Source: Candidatus Omnitrophota bacterium (GTDB lineage Bacteria > Omnitrophota > Gorgyraeia > Gorgyraeales > Gorgyraeaceae). Taken from it: DNA of 44,628 bases. Under the pieces are notes generated by a model. It was not told where the DNA came from and did no database searches. It saw only the letters and a list, made by a program, of their open reading frames with translations. Within the stretch, counting starts at the first letter, position 1, and each line of letters begins with the position of its first letter. The translations under genes were made by a program, and so were the position numbers. The stretch lies in NCBI GenBank assembly GCA_018814825.1, contig JAHIYJ010000060.1, positions 1 to 44,628 of the forward strand, read 5' to 3'. Of this stretch, positions 35,387 to 43,195 are shown piece after piece.

Positions 35387-36508
35387 TTACTTTTTCTTCC
35401 TGTCCAGCATTTTCACGAAGATCTTAACTAGCTCAGAGTCAAACTGAGAGCCTGAATTCTTTAAAAGCTCTTCCTTGGCCTTTTTGAGCGACAGGCCCTT
35501 CCTGTAAGGCCTGTCTGAAACCATGGATTCATAGGCGTCCGTAATGGCGAGTATCCTGGCCCCTAAGGGGATCTTTTTTTTCTTCAGCTTGCCCGGATAC
35601 CCCCTGCCGTCACATCTCTCGTGATGCCGCAATATAATAGGAGCGAGGTCGTTTAAGAACCCTATCTGCTCCACTATGCCCGACCCCAGGACAGGGTGCA
35701 TGACCATTATCTTCCATTCCTCATCCGTAAGCTTTGACGGCTTCCTGAGTATGCCGACATCTATGCCTATCTTGCCTATGTCATGCAAAAGGCTGGCGTA
35801 TTTCAATATCTCCTTATCGTGGTCACTAAGCCCTAATTCTTCGGCTATCCTTATGGAATGCTCCATTACGCGCTCTGAATGGCCGTAGGTATGGCTGTCC
35901 TTGGCGTCAATGATATTAGACAGCGTCTTTATCGTATTAAGATAACTCATCTCCGCCTGCTCGTACAGCCTGGCATTCTCTATGGCAATGGCCGCCTGGC
36001 TGGCCAACATGGAAAGAAAACTGGCATCCTCGTCCGTATACTTGCCTGGCTTCCTGCTGTATATGCTCAGGACCCCCGCGATCCTGTTTCTCTGCACAAG
36101 AGGCACGGTAACAAGCGAACGGAGGCCTTTCTGTTTCGCGAGATAAGGATACTTATAATGCCGTTCTTTCTGTACATCGTTGATGATATAAGGTTTTTGT
36201 TTTTTTACGACACGGCCTGCGATACTTTCCCCTATCTTAAGGCTCTTTTTGATCTCGTAGTATCTGTTATTCATCCCGCAGGAACTTCTCAGGATGAGCT
36301 CCTGCCCTGTCTCATCCAGAAGCCGTATCGAACAGGAAGAGGCGTCCATTACCTTTGCCGCCTTTCTGGTAATGAGCTTAAGGACCTCGTCCAAATGGAG
36401 TGTGGATGTTATAGACTTGCCGATATCGTAGAGCGCGGAAAATTCTTTTATTTTCTTTTTGAGGTTTTTTTCGAGCGTTTTGTTGTCTTTTTTCGCTTTT
36501 TTTGACAT
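35387..36508 (-). CDS. GAF domain plus HD-GYP phosphodiesterase-like protein
   Basis: 373 aa; GAF region (SSCSIRLLDETGQELILRSSCG...); HDIGKIGID, MHPVLGSGIVEQI, LRHHERCDGRGYPGKL. Confidence 0.95.
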   Translation of the reverse strand: MSKKAKKDNKTLEKNLKKKIKEFSALYDIGKSITSTLHLDEVLKLITRKAAKVMDASSCSIRLLDETGQELILRSSCGMNNRYYEIKKSLKIGESIAGRVVKKQKPYIINDVQKERHYKYPYLAKQKGLRSLVTVPLVQRNRIAGVLSIYSRKPGKYTDEDASFLSMLASQAAIAIENARLYEQAEMSYLNTIKTLSNIIDAKDSHTYGHSERVMEHSIRIAEELGLSDHDKEILKYASLLHDIGKIGIDVGILRKPSKLTDEEWKIMVMHPVLGSGIVEQIGFLNDLAPIILRHHERCDGRGYPGKLKKKKIPLGARILAITDAYESMVSDRPYRKGLSLKKAKEELLKNSGSQFDSELVKIFVKMLDRKKK

Positions 36509-36843
36509 AACCTGACTCTCGGGGCGTCAGCCCACAGACTTTCAAGGTTATAAAACAGCCTTGCTTCTTCGCTGAATACGTGGAGCACGACATCATAAGC
36601 GTCCACGAGCATCCAGCCGCCTTCCCTGTATCCTTCGATACTGGCGATAGATTCGCCCGTGTTAAGCAGGGATTCTTTTATATTATCTATGATTGTCTGC
36701 GACCTTGCGGTAGAACTGGAGGTTGCTATTATGAAAAAATCTGTGATATTGGATAGCTTGCGCATATCCAATATCACGATATCTTCCGCCTTTTTAGCTT
36801 TAGCGAGTTCTACTACAAGAAGCGCCTTCTGCCTTGATCTCAC
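36448..36843 (-). CDS. rsfS: Ribosomal silencing factor RsfS
   Basis: 131 aa; KKAEDIVILDMRKLSNITDFFIIATSSSTARSQTI...EGYREGGWMLVDAYDVVLHVFSEEARLFYNLESLWADAP; Lys-rich tail overlaps the next gene. Confidence 0.94.
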   Translation of the reverse strand: MRSRQKALLVVELAKAKKAEDIVILDMRKLSNITDFFIIATSSSTARSQTIIDNIKESLLNTGESIASIEGYREGGWMLVDAYDVVLHVFSEEARLFYNLESLWADAPRVRLCQKKRKKTTKRSKKTSKRK

Positions 36844-36862
36844 TTATGATTCCGTATAAACT

Positions 36863-37009
36863 TTATTTATTTCCAAGAATACAAAACATGCTTGTTCCGC
36901 AGGAAGGACATTTGCCTTTCATAGCCTTGCGCTTATTTTTCATCGTAACTTCTTTTGCTTCCGACATTTCTTTCTTCGCCTTGCACTTCACGCAATAACC
37001 TTGTGCCAT
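36863..37009 (-). CDS. 48-aa zinc-ribbon protein (DUF5679-like)
   Basis: Own translation: MAQGYCVKCKAKKEMSEAKEVTMKNKRKAMKGKCPSCGTSMFCILGNK*; two CxxC knuckles; preceded by ggaggtgttta. Below ORF-track size cutoff. Confidence 0.85.
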   Translation of the reverse strand: MAQGYCVKCKAKKEMSEAKEVTMKNKRKAMKGKCPSCGTSMFCILGNK

Positions 37010-37020
37010 TAAACACCTCC

Positions 37021-37121
37021 TTTAAATGAGCATTTTAGTTACGAAAATCTTTGATTTTAGTAACTAAATCTCCTTTGTGTAGCATCCTAAAAGATGCGAA
37101 TTTATCCCGCACCTTTTCTGC
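37021..37121. repeat. Intergenic dispersed hairpin repeat, copy 3
   Basis: tttaaatgagcattttagttacgaaaatc-ttt-gattttagtaacta...agatgcgaatttatcccgcacctt. Confidence 0.8.
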
Positions 37122-37309
37122 ATCTATATCATTCAGCGCTAAGAAAGGTGCTGGATGAATTATGTTTTCATAAACTTTAACACAATATTTTAAAATTGTC
37201 AAATATTTTTAAGATTTTAAGATTTTAACCTTCTAATGCTTGCAATGTTCCGTTACGCGCTGTATACGGCTCAAGCGCAGTGCATTCAAGATGCATCGTT
37301 AGGGACGAG

Positions 37310-37409
37310 CCCCGTACCAAATTCTTAAATATCACCGAATTACCTGTGAGAATTTTTAGCAATCAGTTACAAATGGTAAAAGGTTTCTCAATTAGAATTT
37401 GGTACGGGG
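37310..37409. repeat. ~100-bp element bounded by 16-bp perfect inverted repeats (MITE-like)
   Basis: ccccgtaccaaattct (37310-37325) / agaatttggtacgggg (37394-37409). Confidence 0.75.
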
Positions 37410-37472
37410 CGAGCAGGGCTGGCTATGTGCTGGGAGTGCAGCATAACTGTTTAAATCGTACAATTTAAAATT

Positions 37473-38048
37473 TTAGCCTTTGTAAAGCCTGTTTGTTTCT
37501 ATGTAATCCCGCACTTTTCCGGGGACAAGGCCTGTTATGTCGAGCCCATCCCTGATCCTCCGGCGTATATCCGAGGCGGATATATCTTTGGCGTCTATAT
37601 CCAGGATAACAAAACCGGGCATGGAGCCCTCAACAACGAAACCGGGACGCCTGGCCAGAACAAACCTGCTCAGTTTCAGGATCCCGTCGAGATCTTTCCA
37701 TTTATCAAGGTCCCTCAGGGCGTCCGAACCTGTTATAAAATACATCTCCGCGTCGCGCCCGTATTCTTCGTTAAGCTGGCGCAGGGTATCTATAGAATAA
37801 GACTTGCCTTTCCTTTTTATTTCAATATCTGACAGCTCAAAAGCACTTCTCCCGGCAATAGCCAGCCTGGCCATATTATACCTGTGCTCTGTGTGAGTAA
37901 TCTTTGAGCCGGACTTGTGTGGCGTCAGGTAAGTGGGAATAAATACGATTTTATCCAGGTTAAGCTTCTTGATAGCCTCCTCCGCCAGATAAAGATGCCC
38001 GTTATGTATGGGGTCAAATGTCCCGCCTAAGATACCGATTCGCATCAT
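37473..38048 (-). CDS. nadD: Nicotinate-nucleotide adenylyltransferase; start at 38048 or 38045
   Basis: (M)MRIGILGGTFDPIHNGHLYLAEEAIKKL; the 29 extra N-terminal residues of the ORF-track ORF are translated repeat sequence. Confidence 0.95.
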   Translation of the reverse strand: MMRIGILGGTFDPIHNGHLYLAEEAIKKLNLDKIVFIPTYLTPHKSGSKITHTEHRYNMARLAIAGRSAFELSDIEIKRKGKSYSIDTLRQLNEEYGRDAEMYFITGSDALRDLDKWKDLDGILKLSRFVLARRPGFVVEGSMPGFVILDIDAKDISASDIRRRIRDGLDITGLVPGKVRDYIETNRLYKG

Positions 38049-38055
38049 ATCTCTA

Positions 38056-38192
38056 TAGAAGCTAGTTCGTGGTTGTGGATGCTGGTTAGGAAGCTGGGTA
38101 TGGAAACTGGAAGCTTGTATTTTTCCAGCTTCCATTTACTAGCTTCTAGCTTCCTAACCAGCTTCTATACCCATAAACCAGCTTCCACAACT
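38056..38192. repeat. Large intergenic heptad-type hairpin upstream of nadD
   Basis: gttgtggatgctggttaggaagctgggtat (38072 on) pairs imperfectly with atacccataaaccagcttccacaac (to 38191); inner gctggttaggaagct / agcttcctaaccagc. Confidence 0.85.
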
Positions 38193-38195
38193 TGT

Positions 38196-39563
38196 TTAAA
38201 TAGAATGTATTGCCCTGTTATGCACCGCTTCTGAGACTTCCTGTATAATTTCAGATAGGGTGGGATGCGCGTGTATAACGCCGGCGAGTTTTTCCGAGGT
38301 AATCCCGAACTGAACACAAGGCGAAATCTCAGCGATCAAATCCGTGGCGTGCGGGCCTATTATCTGCGCGCCGATGATTTTATCGTTATCGGCTTCTACA
38401 ACGAGCTTCACGAATCCTTCGGTTTCGGATATAACGTGCGCCTTGCCCATAGCCGAGAACAAAAATTTTCTGGAAAGCGCTTTTATACCCCGTTCTTCCG
38501 CCTTTTCGTCCGTAAATCCGACACTCGCTATCTCCGGCCGCGTAAAAATGCAATTCGGCACGACATTGTAATCTATGTCGTGATCCCTCCCAAGCATGGA
38601 TTCAACGCTCGCGATGCCTTCTCTTGACGCGACATGCGCCAGGAGGAACCCGCCTATCACATCTCCCGCCGCGTATATGTTCTTTATATTTGTCCTGAAA
38701 TCCTTATCTATTTTAACCCTTCCTCTGTCATGCTCGACACCAATCTCTTCTATACCAAGCCCTCTAGAATCAGGGATTCTGCCCACGCAAACAAGGGCCT
38801 TCTCTGACTCTATATCCCGCCCGTCCGAAAGAGAGGCCTTTATTCCCTCTTCGGCCCTCTCTAGACGCTCCACTTTTGTCTTAGTGAAAATATTTATACC
38901 CCTCCTCTTCAGTATCTGCTCTAATTTCCTGGCTACTTCCCTGTCTTCGCCGGGCAAAAGCTGGTCCAGCATCTCGATGATAGTTATGTCCACGCCAAAG
39001 GTCCTGTAGATAGAGGAGAGCTCACAGCCTATCACCCCGCCGCCTATTACCAGCATGCTCTTTGGCAGGGCCTTTAGAGATAAGAACTGCCTGCTGGATA
39101 GGATACACTCTCCGTCAAATGGCATGCCCGGCAGTTCAAACGGGGCTGAGCCTGTGGCTATCAGTATGTTTTTCGCGCCTATCTCCCTGCCTCCCGCAAG
39201 TATACGCCCTGCGTCTTTTAACTTCGCCTCTCCATTTATTACATCTATCTTTCTCGCCTTAAAAAGTGTCTCGATGCCAGAGGCGAGTTTTTTGACAATA
39301 GCGTCTTTCCGCGAACTCACCTTTCCAAAATCCAGACCGTAAGTTTTTACATCTATCCCGAACTCCTCCGCTCGCTGAATGCCGGATAATATCTCGCTTG
39401 AGGCCGCCAGGGCCTTGGTGGGTATGCATCCCCAATTCAGGCAGGCTCCGCCTATAGAGTCTTTCTCAAAAACACAAGTCCTCATCCCTGATTGGGCCGC
39501 CCTGATCGCGGCCACATAACCACACGGGCCTGAGCCTATTATGGCAAGATCATATTTAGTCAT
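38196..39563 (-). CDS. lpd: Dihydrolipoamide dehydrogenase
   Basis: 455 aa; YDLAIIGSGPCGYVAAIRAAQ, GGACLNWGCIPTKALAASSE redox-active CxxxxC, AAGDVIGGFLLAHVASREG, HAHPTLSEIIQEV. Confidence 0.96.
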   Translation of the reverse strand: MTKYDLAIIGSGPCGYVAAIRAAQSGMRTCVFEKDSIGGACLNWGCIPTKALAASSEILSGIQRAEEFGIDVKTYGLDFGKVSSRKDAIVKKLASGIETLFKARKIDVINGEAKLKDAGRILAGGREIGAKNILIATGSAPFELPGMPFDGECILSSRQFLSLKALPKSMLVIGGGVIGCELSSIYRTFGVDITIIEMLDQLLPGEDREVARKLEQILKRRGINIFTKTKVERLERAEEGIKASLSDGRDIESEKALVCVGRIPDSRGLGIEEIGVEHDRGRVKIDKDFRTNIKNIYAAGDVIGGFLLAHVASREGIASVESMLGRDHDIDYNVVPNCIFTRPEIASVGFTDEKAEERGIKALSRKFLFSAMGKAHVISETEGFVKLVVEADNDKIIGAQIIGPHATDLIAEISPCVQFGITSEKLAGVIHAHPTLSEIIQEVSEAVHNRAIHSI

Positions 39564-39582
39564 AAGTTTTGAGGTTGAATCT

Positions 39583-40467
39583 TTATAACTTAGCTATGGT
39601 ATCCCTGATCTGCCGGACAGATTTTTTAAATGCTTTTTTTTCCTGCTGGGTAAGCTCTATTTCGATTATCTTGATGACCCCGGAAGAACCCAGCGTAACA
39701 GGCACCCCTATATAGACGTCTTTCTCGCCGTATTCCCCATCCAGATACGCGCTGCAGCACACAGTCCTGTTCTCATCTTTCAATATGGCCCTGAGCATGG
39801 AGAATACTGCGGCTGATGGCGCGAAATAAGCACTTCCGGTTTTCAGGTGCCCCACTATTTCAGCGCCGCGGTTCCTGGCTTTTTCCGAGGCTTCCTTAAA
39901 AGTTTTATCGTCAAGGTCGACTGACCTGTTAATGGCCACCATGGTATCGCCGTGACTGCCCATCATGAATATCCTGTCACTCTGCATCCTGGCGGAGCCA
40001 GAAGAGACCATATTTATAAACCTGGCCGAATCCAGGACTCCAGCCATGCCAATGACCCTTTCGGGCTTAAAAGCAGCTGTCTTCATGGTCAGGTAGGACA
40101 TTGCGTCCAGGGGGTTGGTGACTATTATGACTATGGCCAGAGAGGCGTGTTTTTTAATATTAAGGGAAACATCTTTTATGATCTCTGAATTTTTCCTTAT
40201 CAAGTCATCACGGGACATGCCCGGTTTCCTGGCCAGCCCCGCTGTCACGACCACTATGCCGGCGCCGCGCATATCCTTAAGGTCTTCAGAACCTTCTATC
40301 TTTGATGAGGAACCTGTGATGGGCCTGGAATCAGAGATATCAAGGGCTTTGCCTTTTGCCAGGCCGGGCGCGATATCTATAAGCGCCACATCGGCTAGTC
40401 CGGAATCCACTACGCGCGAGGCGACCATAGCCCCAACATTACCAGCGCCTATTATAGCTACTTTCAT
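39583..40467 (-). CDS. mdh: Malate dehydrogenase (LDH-like NAD-dependent family)
   Basis: 294 aa; MKVAIIGAGNVGAMVASRVV, VVVTAGLARKPGMSRDDLI, IIVTNPLDAMSYL, GSHGDTMV. Confidence 0.93.
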   Translation of the reverse strand: MKVAIIGAGNVGAMVASRVVDSGLADVALIDIAPGLAKGKALDISDSRPITGSSSKIEGSEDLKDMRGAGIVVVTAGLARKPGMSRDDLIRKNSEIIKDVSLNIKKHASLAIVIIVTNPLDAMSYLTMKTAAFKPERVIGMAGVLDSARFINMVSSGSARMQSDRIFMMGSHGDTMVAINRSVDLDDKTFKEASEKARNRGAEIVGHLKTGSAYFAPSAAVFSMLRAILKDENRTVCCSAYLDGEYGEKDVYIGVPVTLGSSGVIKIIEIELTQQEKKAFKKSVRQIRDTIAKL

Positions 40468-40476
40468 AATATAAAT

Positions 40477-40539
40477 AGCGTATAGCGTTTAGCGTATAGG
40501 AAATTTCGCTCTGCATCTTTTACCTATCCGCTATACGCT
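40477..40539. repeat. Intergenic heptad-type inverted repeat (mdh upstream)
   Basis: agcgtat agcgttt agcgtat agg (40477-40500) / cctatccgctatacgct (40523-40539). Confidence 0.85.
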
Positions 40540-41629
40540 AATCTCCTCTCTCTAGTTTCGCAATTATCGCGTCGGCCATCTGGCTCGTACCCACGGCAGA
40601 TGGGTCATTCCTGTCAGACTTAAGGTCATACGTAACGTCCCTGCCTTCTTCCATAACCTGAGCTACCGCTTTTTCAAGCCTATCCGCCGCGGCTGTCTCG
40701 CCCATATACCTGAGCATCAATACACCCGAAAGAATGGTAGCCGCGGGATTAACTTTATTCATGCCCGCGTACTTGGGCGCACTGCCGTGTATGGGCTCAA
40801 ACAACGCCATATCGCTTCCTATATTAGCCCCGGGCGCTATGCCTAGTCCGCCCGCCAGGCCTGAACACAGGTCTGACAATATATCGCCATATAGATTCGG
40901 CAACACCAGGACGTCGTATAATTCAGGCTTCTGCACAAGCTGCATACACATATTATCAACTATCCTGTCCTCGAACTCTATCTTGCCCTCATATCCCTTG
41001 GCGACTTCCCTGGCCACCTTAAGGAAGAGTCCATCTGTCTCTTTCATGATATTCGCCTTATGGACAGCCGTTACCTTTTTTCTATTGTTCTTGAGCGCGT
41101 AATCAAAGGCAAACTTAACTATCCTCCTGGACGCTGTTACGGAAATAGGTTTTATGCCTATCGCTGAATCCTGCCTGATCCCTGAGCCGCTCATCTTCTC
41201 TATGTATTCTATCGTCTCTTTTGTCTTGACCTGCCCCTCCGCGAACTCAATGCCGGCGTACAGGTCCTCGGTGTTCTCCCTTATCACCACAAGATCCAGC
41301 TTATCGTATCTGGTCTTTACACCTTTATATAGCTTACAGGGCCTAAGGCACGCGTACAGGTCAAGGGACATCCTTAACTGCACATTCACGGACCTGAACC
41401 CCTTGCCCACCGGAGTGGTTATCGGGCCTTTTATGGCTACCTTGTTTTTTCTTATGGATTCCAGGACCTGTCTCGGCAGGACAGTGCCGAACTTTAAAAT
41501 AGCCTCTTCGCCCGCTATCTGCTCATCCCAGTCGATCTTGACGCCAGTCGCGTCCACGCATCTCCGCGCGGCTGTGCTGACTTCCCTGCCTATGCCGTCT
41601 CCGGGCATTATCGTTACCCTGCGCGCCAA
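40538..41629 (-). CDS. Isocitrate/isopropylmalate dehydrogenase family (probably NAD-dependent isocitrate dehydrogenase)
   Basis: 363 aa; TIMPGDGIGREV, LDLYACLRPCKLYKGV, VIRENTEDLYAGIE, NLYGDILSDLCSGLAGGLGIAPGANIG, FEPIHGSAPKYAG. Confidence 0.92.
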   Translation of the reverse strand: MARRVTIMPGDGIGREVSTAARRCVDATGVKIDWDEQIAGEEAILKFGTVLPRQVLESIRKNKVAIKGPITTPVGKGFRSVNVQLRMSLDLYACLRPCKLYKGVKTRYDKLDLVVIRENTEDLYAGIEFAEGQVKTKETIEYIEKMSGSGIRQDSAIGIKPISVTASRRIVKFAFDYALKNNRKKVTAVHKANIMKETDGLFLKVAREVAKGYEGKIEFEDRIVDNMCMQLVQKPELYDVLVLPNLYGDILSDLCSGLAGGLGIAPGANIGSDMALFEPIHGSAPKYAGMNKVNPAATILSGVLMLRYMGETAAADRLEKAVAQVMEEGRDVTYDLKSDRNDPSAVGTSQMADAIIAKLERGD

Positions 41630-41641
41630 TTTAAACCCTCC

Positions 41642-42139
41642 CTAGATGTTTAACCCGCCCCGCTTCTTATAGAGATTTACGATGCCGCCTTCCCTGATCA
41701 GGGCTTTTTGAAGCTCGTTAAAAGGTTTTATCTTTAAATAAGGGCCTTTTCCAGGGGTGACAACCAACCCTTTTTCAAGGTCGACCTCGATGGTTTCTCC
41801 GGTTACTATCTTGGTCGTGTCGCATTCTACGAGAGGCAAACCGAGATTAAAGGCGTTCCTGTAGAATATCCTGGCGAAACTCTTAGCCAGGACAGCCTGG
41901 CAGCCGGCATACTTTATGGCTATCGGGGCCTGTTCCCTGGATGAACCGCAGCCGAAGTTCTTACCGGCCACTATAAAAAAATTCCTGCCTTTTATCTTAT
42001 TGTAAAAATCCGGGTCAGCGTCCTCCAGCACGTACCTGGCGAGCTCACATGGATCGGTTATTGAAAATTTATACCGTCCGGATATTATAAGATCGGTATT
42101 TATGTCATCCCCGAATTTAAATACAACACCTTTCATCAT
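41642..42139 (-). CDS. leuD: 3-isopropylmalate dehydratase/homoaconitase-like small subunit
   Basis: 165 aa; [62 protein letters not shown]. Confidence 0.9.
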   Translation of the reverse strand: MMKGVVFKFGDDINTDLIISGRYKFSITDPCELARYVLEDADPDFYNKIKGRNFFIVAGKNFGCGSSREQAPIAIKYAGCQAVLAKSFARIFYRNAFNLGLPLVECDTTKIVTGETIEVDLEKGLVVTPGKGPYLKIKPFNELQKALIREGGIVNLYKKRGGLNI

Positions 42140-43185
42140 AGATTTTTCGCTTCGTCCGGATTTTTCACATAGGTCTTGAATGTATCTTGATTTATAATCC
42201 CTTTTTGGTACAGGGCCTTAAGGGATTTGTCCATGGTGTGCATGCCATACTGAAAACCTGTCTGTATGTGCGTCAGGAGCTGTTCGGTCTCGTGTTCGCG
42301 TATGAGGTTCCTGACAGCGGATGTGGCAATCATTACCTCTGTAGCCAGCACCCTGCCGGGCTTATCCACTCTGGGTAAAAGCTGCTGTGACATGACGGCC
42401 TGGAGCGTACCGGCAAGCTGTATCTTCACCTGCTGCTGCTGATACGGAGGAAAAACGTCTATCACCCTGTCTATTGTCTGAGAAGCGTCGGGCGTATGCA
42501 GGGTAGCCAGGACAAGGTGGCCTGTCTCCGCCGCGGTAAGACACGTGGATATCGTCTCAAGGTCCCTTAACTCGCCCACCACTATAACGTTCGGGTCCTG
42601 CCTTAAGGCGCGGGTCAAGGCGTTAGAAAATGACCTCGTGTCCGAATACACTTCTCTCTGTTTTATAATGCTGCGCTTATTCTTATGCACATACTCGATA
42701 GGGTCTTCTATCACTATGATTATGGCCTGGCGCTCGCTATTGATCCGGTTGACCATGGCGGCAAGAGTCGTTGTCTTGCCAACGCCCGTCGGCCCCGTAA
42801 TGAGTACAAGCCCCTGATTTAACTTGCACAGATCAGGAGCTATGGGCGGCAGGCCCAGCTCTTCTATCTCTTTTATGCGCAGTGATACCATCCTGAAAGC
42901 AGCCTCAACGCTTCCTCTCTGCACGTGAGCGTTAATCCTGAATCTGTTCAGGCCCGGTATCTCCATGGAAAAATCAAGCTCCAGGTCTCTCTCAAAAACG
43001 GCTTTCTGCTTATCATTTAATATGCTGTATATCAGACGCTTACAATCTTCCTTGTTAAGCACAGAAAAGTCCGACAGGGGTATAAGACGTCCGTCTATCC
43101 TGACAATGGGCACAGAGTCAGTGGTAATATGCAGGTCTGACGCGTTTTTCGCGCTCGCAACGTTAAGAATAGCTTTAAGGTCCAT
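42136..43185 (-). CDS. pilT: PilT-like twitching motility ATPase
   Basis: 349 aa; [90 protein letters not shown]. Confidence 0.96.
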   Translation of the reverse strand: MDLKAILNVASAKNASDLHITTDSVPIVRIDGRLIPLSDFSVLNKEDCKRLIYSILNDKQKAVFERDLELDFSMEIPGLNRFRINAHVQRGSVEAAFRMVSLRIKEIEELGLPPIAPDLCKLNQGLVLITGPTGVGKTTTLAAMVNRINSERQAIIIVIEDPIEYVHKNKRSIIKQREVYSDTRSFSNALTRALRQDPNVIVVGELRDLETISTCLTAAETGHLVLATLHTPDASQTIDRVIDVFPPYQQQQVKIQLAGTLQAVMSQQLLPRVDKPGRVLATEVMIATSAVRNLIREHETEQLLTHIQTGFQYGMHTMDKSLKALYQKGIINQDTFKTYVKNPDEAKNL

Positions 43186-43195
43186 CTCGCTCCTC

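Noticed and set aside
38049-38135. 29-residue N-terminal extension of nadD in the ORF track
   Set aside because: It is a translation of the intergenic hairpin repeat; NadD homology begins at MRIGILGGTFDPIH.
40538-41629. Assigning this dehydrogenase confidently as leuB
   Set aside because: Family members for isocitrate, isopropylmalate and homoisocitrate are hard to separate by eye; the neighbourhood with mdh and lpd favours isocitrate, but substrate was left open.
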